DNA from: Neofusicoccum parvum
Taxonomy: Eukaryota > Ascomycota > Dothideomycetes > Botryosphaeriales > Botryosphaeriaceae
Direction of reading: 5' to 3'
DNA length: 64,000 bases
Assembly (NCBI GenBank): GCA_020912385.1
Contig: CP087210.1
Coordinates: 2,232,001 to 2,296,000, forward strand
In this document: positions 58,810-64,000 of the stretch, piece by piece
Layout: every line of letters begins with the position of its first letter
How positions within the stretch are numbered: the first letter of the stretch is position 1
Made by a program: the position numbers and the translations under genes
Notes under the pieces: model-generated
The model's input: the letters and a program-made list of their open reading frames with translations, nothing else
What the model was told of the DNA's origin: nothing
Databases searched by the model: none

Positions 58810-59971
58810 GAGAAAAATACACAAGAAACACTTCGAAAGCGCGGGTGTCAAGACGTATTCAGCCTGAATTCATCCGATTAGCTGCTCGGGACTTTAAATC
58901 ACTGTACGAAAGGTTCTTTGTGAGATCATCAGGCAAGAAGGTTTCATTGCGGCTCGCCGGTTACGAAACAAGAACGGCAGGCTGAGCAGGCTGTGTTGCA
59001 TAGCCATGCGGAGATTCCACCTTATCACTGTTTGCCCCGCTCCCTGCATGCGCCACCAGCTGAGAAAGAACGCCTACGCGAAAAGCACCCCCGGCCACCT
59101 AAGCAGTGTTTGACCGTCTCCTCATGATCATCCTGCCACATGGGTTAGCGCGATACTTTCAAAACGGTCGCATGCAAATGCCTACCCCAGCTCAGTCTGG
59201 CTTCATCAGCACTCGTTCACATCATCGGAATGAATAGAGCGACAGGCACTCACATTGCTCAGCTCTCTCGGAGCCTTGTACGACCAGAACGAACGCAGCC
59301 GCAGGTCATTCCTCTGCTTCATCGGTTGGCCAAGGCTCGAATCCCGCGCACCAGGAAACAGCACTCACCCTCACTTCAAACTCATGCTTGCTGCCAAAGG
59401 TTCTTCGGAGAAGGCTCTCCAAGTCAGCCTTGGCGATGTAACTGGTCTCGCGCGCGTCGATCTCGTACTTCTCGAGCACTGTTTGTCCCTGATCCATGGG
59501 CACAGCAGGGAGAGGTTCAGGCTGGGTACAGGAGGGGAACAGCGGACTGCGCCTCGTCGCCCTTATGTCGCCGTCGAAGTGGTTGCCGCATGCCAGGAAG
59601 CCAGTCATTCTGGCAGTCTGCTCGCCTTGATTGCGGCTGACGCATGATGTGCGCCCGGGCGGCTATGCTGCAGTGCGCACACTTCCCCTCCGGTCAACGA
59701 ATAATGGCTCACAGCGCCTCGCTTGTGCCTTATCGTGTCGGCGTGCCGTCTTCCTTGTGCGCAGCCATGTCCGCCTCGCCAGCAGCCTGGCCGCTGCTGC
59801 CTCGGCGTTGTGTCACCTCAGAGCCGCACAGCCTTGCCTTGGCAGTGCCTGCCAGGAGGCCGCCCTGGGGCAACCTTACAACCTGGCTGCTTTCTGTTTC
59901 TCTTTCACCGACCAAAGAGAGCGTGTCCGCAGGTTCGTTGGCACAAGAGATCTGAAGCACTGTCCATCAAC
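58810..59971. other. Divergent upstream region of CorA-like and permease genes
   Basis: About 1.2 kb between the two start codons. It contains both promoters and no supported gene. Small open frames (59230-59640, 59306-59608 minus, 59631-60035) are not supported. Confidence 0.45.
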
Positions 59972-62277
59972 ATGCCTGCCGCTGCCATGGCGAACGAAGG
60001 CCACCCCGTCGGCAGGACACCTCGCCAGCCATTGAGGTGTGTTGACTGCACTCTGCCCCTTGCTATTCCCTTTTGAGAGGCTGAGATCCGCTGGGTGCTA
60101 ACATCGTGACTCCAATGCAGGCGCGAGCTCAACAAATGGCAGATCTTTGTGGGTCCTTCCCGTGTCCCGGCTCCCGTTCCTGGATCTAGCCGATAAGAAC
60201 TGGACGATCATGGTCCTCATATGCTAATGCCATTGATAGATGATTGTCATCAGTACCATCATCGGCGTTGGCTTCTTCACCAACTCTGGAGAGATCCTGT
60301 CCTTCGCCGGGCCGGCCACAACGCTGTTGTCATTCGGCGTGGTAGGACTGCTGGCCTGCATGGTCATGGAGGGCATCAGCGAGATGGTTGTCATATGGCC
60401 AATTCCGAATCCCATGGTCGAATTTGTGAGACACTTCGTCGACCGCGATTTGGCGAATGTCGTGTGCTTTGCTTACTGGTGAGTGGGTCGTGCACACATC
60501 GCGGACCCCGATTTTCTTTACTTCGATGCGCTTAATCATGCAAGGTTTGATGCTGACTCTATATTAGGTATACCTATGCAATAAGCTTCGCTGCTGTGAT
60601 CACGACCGCAGGTGACGTGGTAGTTGCGTATTGGGGTGACGGCACCCTACCGAAGGTCCTTATTTTCATCCTGTTTCCAATCGTGGTGTTCCTCATCAAC
60701 TTCAACAGTGTCTCGGTGAGCAATCAGCATCAGAGTCAGTTAATGATCCTTTGTTAACACAAGCCCAGATCTTCGGCTGGATTGAGTTTGCCGGGGGCAT
60801 CTTGAAGTTACTGGTTGTCCTGTTCGTGTTCATCACCATGGTGGTGATCAACCTCGGGGGTGCCAACAATCCGCCAATCCACAGCAAATGTAAAGCGACC
60901 CGGCAGTATCAGGGAGATTCTCAAGCTGATTCTTCCGGTAGTTATCCAAGATGGCTTCCAATTCAATGAGCACGTGGTAAAAAACAGGGCGTCTGCAGTA
61001 GTGTAAGCAGCCGGTCGTACACTTACCTCATTTACTGATGCGGGTGATATAGGCTCGCAATCGGCAATGCGGTGTATCCATACATAGGGATAGAAGCCGT
61101 AACCATAACGGCTTTTGAGGCCCGAAACCCGCGCGAACTCAAGATGCCAGCCAAGAACGTTGCCTACATTGTCACCCTGATATACCTCTTCAGCGTGCTC
61201 GGCTTCGCGCTCAACGTCGAATGGGGCTGCGACAAGCTCACGCAGTACTACCAGCAACACTTCACCACGTTGCACCGTTCAACCAGCTGCCACCCGGACG
61301 ACGTGCTCTCCCGTCGCGACAGCTCCTCGGACAACAGCACGCTCTCCAACCAGTTCACCCTCCCCACCATCGCCGTCGACCAGACGCAAACCAAGGCCGA
61401 GGTCACCTTCTCCAGCTTCATCAACGTCTGCCTGCTCTACAGCGCGCTCAGCACGGCCAACAGCGCGCTCTTCACGGCGTCGCGCACGCTGTACGGGCTG
61501 GGGCAGAGCACGCAGGTGGACTCGCTGAGCTGGAAGCGGGCGACGCGCTTCCTGGCGACGTTCGGCGAGACCAACGCGTTCGGGGTGCCGGCGCGGGCCA
61601 TCGCCGCCAGCATGAGCCTCGCGTGGGTGCCGCTGCTCAGCCTCGACGGCGGCGCCCAGGACACCCAGCAGGTGCTGATCAGCATCGGCTCCACCAGCTG
61701 CGTGCTCGTCTGGGCCAGCCAGAGCCTGGCCTTCGTGCGCTACCACGCCTGGCTGTGGCGCCACCGCAGGCGCCTCGTCGGCCCCTACGCCCGCTACGAC
61801 CGCTGGGAGCGCTCAGACCTGAGCTCCTGGCTGGGCTTCTGGCAGCCCGCGCTGGCCTGGTTGTCGCTGGTCGGCTGCGTGCTGGTGGTGCTGGTGTTTG
61901 CGAGCGCGGGCCTGTGGAATGGGGAGGGGAAGTTGGCGCTGAAGGCGTTGAATATATATCTCGGGCCTTTCATCTTGCTGGTGTTGTTCGTGATCTTGAA
62001 GTTGCTAAGGCGGCCGTGGAAGCGGGGGTGGGGGGAGAGGTGGGTTGTGCTGGGGGACTGGGAGCAGTTGAAGGATACGCTTGACGCGTTGAATGATTTG
62101 GTGCTGCCGGATCAGAGGAGGGCAGGCTCAGGGAGTGAAACCGATTGTGAGTCAAGGGATGGGAACGAGGCGGTGACGGGGACGGGGACGGTTTCGGAAA
62201 GCGCGCCGCAGGTGGAGTTGAGGCACTTTGATAACGGGAGGGAAGGGAGAGAGATGGTGGGCAGGAGTGGTCAGTGA
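59972..62277 (+). CDS. Amino-acid permease (APC superfamily, fungal YAT type)
   Basis: Seven exons (59972-60036, 60121-60148, 60240-60478, 60568-60715, 60769-60889, 60942-61002, 61053-62277) give 628 residues. Six introns of 50-91 nt all keep the frame, and most have clear branch sites. The APC signature starts with RRELNKWQIF joined to MIVISTIIGVGFFTNSGEIL (TM1). Other hallmarks are GPATTLLSFGVVGLLACMVM (TM2), EFVRHFVDRDLANVVCF, YPYIGIEAVTITAFEARNPR (TM6 region), and STANSALFTASRTLYGLGQ (TM8 region). About 12 hydrophobic segments are present, with a hydrophilic Gly/Glu-rich tail. It is probably a proton-coupled plasma-membrane importer of amino acids. A loop of about 65 polar residues after CDKLTQYYQQHF is longer than I expect and Ser/Thr/Asp-rich. 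The substrate is not readable from sequence. Confidence 0.88.
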
Positions 62278-62442
62278 AGACTGTACCCTGTAATCCTGTG
62301 AGGATCGTGTGTCATTCAAAAAGTCTCAGCGAAGTGTTCAGCGGAACAGGCACTTGAACAGACCACCCACTAAAAAAAAAGCAGGTGGAGAAAGCAGCTA
62401 CGCTTTGATGGGCAAAGCTCATTAGTTATTCCTCCAACAGAC

Positions 62443-63019
62443 ATGTATTTCTCGCTAACGTACGTTGTGGGAGACATTGAGGTTTGTTATAAAAAGATCT
62501 TGCGAAGTGTATTGTCTGCTTATCAATTGGAATTTGGGGGCGGGGGGAGCGTGAAGCTCGATGAGGATATCAAAAAGCCATCCGAGAGCACACGATTCCA
62601 CTTCATTGCCTTGTCAGTTGCTTCGATGCTCAATATTGCTGTCGGACTCGAGCGGTTGCTTAAGCGTGACCCTACCTTGGGTTTGGATTCTGCTCCAAAC
62701 TCACCCGCGGAAGAAGACTTGTGGGTTTCTACGTCCTCGAGGGGAGTTGTTTGTCTCCTGCTAATCGTTCTATCGACTTCACAGGCGCATTAATGAAATT
62801 TGCAACCGTATCTCTGAGCAGATTTCAGCAGCACGAGCCACGAGTCCGGACGTCACGGTCCATGATGCCGAAGGTCGGCCGCTCCTTCCACCTCCCACAG
62901 TAAACGTTATGATGATCGGCTGGCGTGGGAACGTTGCACATAGGATGGGTGTTGGCTGGGTGCTACTCACAAAGTGGGCAAAGCTTCATACAGGATTCAA
63001 GACGATTGTCTGGGAATGA
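62443..63019 (+). CDS. Short gene resembling the C-terminus of a HET-type protein; possibly a remnant
   Basis: Two exons (62443-62720, 62785-63019) give 170 residues. The 64-nt intron has donor GTGGGT, branch TGCTAATC and acceptor CACAG, and the join EEDL-RINEICNRI keeps the frame. The C-terminal block VNVMMIGWRGNVAHRMGVGW followed by LLTKWAKLHTGFKTIVWE resembles the last ~40 residues of many HET-domain proteins. There, an aromatic/acidic segment, V-A-x-R-x-G-x-G and a final K-T-I-V-x-x are common; this is from memory and not a strong match. No HET core lies upstream: the permease ends only 165 bases before the ATG. So it is either a truncated remnant or a small independent gene. The N-terminal 60 residues are uncertain and may include unrecognised intron sequence. 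Confidence 0.45.
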
Positions 63020-63256
63020 AGTAGCTGTGTTTTCTAGGTGAAAGTGTTTCTTAACACCACACCCTGCAGTGGAAGCGTTCGTCCGCACGTAAATGCGTAA
63101 TTGTAGGAGGACTTAATGAATCCGGATGAATGCCTCAGCTGCCTTTTTGTGGACTTGCCACGATACATCCCAAACTAGACCTGTAGGTGCATGGGAGAGG
63201 ATAGTGGGAAATTAGCAGCCCAATTCTGCATTTGAACAATCAAAGCAACCTATGGC

Positions 63257-64000
63257 TCAACCTTGCGGACCATACGTCGACCTCCCATCGCCCACAACGC
63301 CCCAAAACTCCTCCACCAGCTCCCTCTGCCCCTCCGCCGCCGGCCTGACCGCCAGGAACCGCTCGTTGTCCACGCCGGGGCTCCACTCCCCGGGCAGCGC
63401 GTCGACCAGCAGCCCGCCAGCCTCGCTCAGCACGCACCACGCGGCGGCGACGTCCCAGGCGAAGCAGCCGCACTCCCAGAACGCGTCGAGCTGGCCGGCG
63501 GCGACGCGGCAGACGGACTCGGCGGCCGAGCCGGTGCAGCGCAGCGAGCGGACGCAGCGGCCGCCGGCGGCCCTGCTGCGCGCCAGCGCGCCGAACACGC
63601 GCGCGTTCAGCTCGAAGTCCGGGCCGTCGCGGTCCACGCCCCAGTCGACGCCGACGCAGGCGTGCTGCAGGCCGCGCAGCGGGGGGCCGGCGGCGGCGAG
63701 GGGCAGGGGGCGGGGCTCGCCGTCGTCGCCGCGCTGGTACTGGGCGCCGGCGCCGCGCACGGCGGTCCAGAGCTCGCGCGTGAAGGGGTTGAAGACGACG
63801 CCGACGGCCGGGCGGCGGTCGACGAGGAGGCCGAGCGCGGTCGTGACGGACGGGAAGCCGTGCACGAAGTTGGACGTGCCGTCGATCGGGTCGACGCAGA
63901 AGGTCGGCGCGGACGTGATGCCGCCGGCGGACGGGTTGAAGGTCTCCTCGCCGACGAAGTCGTACTCCGGGTACGCGGCGATCAGGCGCGTGGCGATGAG
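63257..64000 (-). CDS. Inositol-monophosphatase-family protein (5' end outside window)
   Basis: The minus-strand frame is open from the window edge to TGA at 63257-63259, giving about 247 C-terminal residues. Family motifs are clear: the GEE triad (FVGEETF), the metal-binding core CVDPIDGTSNFVHGFP, and the third metal-ligand motif in CFAWDVAAAWCVLSEAGG. This is the lithium-sensitive IMPase superfamily, Mg2+-dependent phosphatases acting on inositol monophosphate or related sugar phosphates. Fungal members also include the quinate-cluster protein QutG, but no quinate genes are seen here. The core has Ser where most members have Thr (DGTSN versus DGTTN). GC content is extreme, so the antisense strand is also open. 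It is convergent with the short HET-like gene, with 237 bases between the stops. No intron is apparent in the visible part. Confidence 0.88.
   Translation of the reverse strand, partial: LIATRLIAAYPEYDFVGEETFNPSAGGITSAPTFCVDPIDGTSNFVHGFPSVTTALGLLVDRRPAVGVVFNPFTRELWTAVRGAGAQYQRGDDGEPRPLPLAAAGPPLRGLQHACVGVDWGVDRDGPDFELNARVFGALARSRAAGGRCVRSLRCTGSAAESVCRVAAGQLDAFWECGCFAWDVAAAWCVLSEAGGLLVDALPGEWSPGVDNERFLAVRPAAEGQRELVEEFWGVVGDGRSTYGPQG

Noticed and set aside
61221..62084. 287-residue plus-strand frame overlapping the permease in another frame
   Set aside because: The permease frame has APC motifs and transmembrane segments; this one is Arg/Ala/His-rich noise from high third-position GC.

Overview
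The window is from a filamentous ascomycete (Pezizomycotina) nuclear genome; I cannot fix the class. The evidence is many short spliceosomal introns (about 46-140 nt) with GT donors, CTAAC/CTGAC-like branch sites and YAG acceptors. It also carries typical fungal genes: Ras, the PP2A catalytic subunit, a GMF/Aim7-type actin regulator, a HET-domain protein and an Asi-like nuclear-membrane ubiquitin ligase. Base composition is GC-rich apart from a few AT-richer patches. Exon joins below were worked out by hand from reading frame, splice signals and family motifs. Most joined coding sequences come out as an exact multiple of three.

Layout. 0-7.1 kb: the 3' part of an unrecognised basic protein; then mitochondrial sulfide:quinone oxidoreductase (-) and a persulfide-dioxygenase-type metallo-beta-lactamase protein (+), transcribed divergently as a sulfide-detoxification pair; then a RING protein. 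7.1-21.5 kb: very gene-poor, GC-rich sequence with one well-supported gene, a protein carrying three CxxC zinc modules. 21.5-30 kb: a decayed fragment of a DUF3435/FluG-type gene, a HET-domain gene with a problematic 5' end, and a 1194-residue protein with three CbbX/SpoVK-type AAA+ domains. 30.7-43.2 kb: an O-methyltransferase, PP2A catalytic subunit, a 5 kb gene-free stretch, Ras, and a molybdopterin-binding-domain protein head to head with GMF. 44-52.7 kb: an MFS sugar transporter, 3.6 kb without a gene, then the Asi-like RING membrane protein. 54-64 kb: a fungal protein kinase tail to tail with a CorA-like channel, an amino-acid permease, a short gene resembling a HET-protein C-terminus, and an inositol-monophosphatase-family gene running off the right edge.

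How the genes relate. Most are independent housekeeping or signalling genes (Ras, PP2A, GMF, Asi-like ligase, transporters). The clear functional pair is SQR plus persulfide dioxygenase: SQR makes glutathione persulfide from sulfide and the dioxygenase oxidises it to sulfite. The HET gene, HET-like tail, kinase, CorA-like protein and tri-AAA protein belong to families common in variable, accessory parts of fungal genomes; a joint role in self/non-self recognition is only an inference. I found no rRNA, CRISPR array or convincing tRNA. Most long open frames in the GC-rich spacers look like stop-poor noise.
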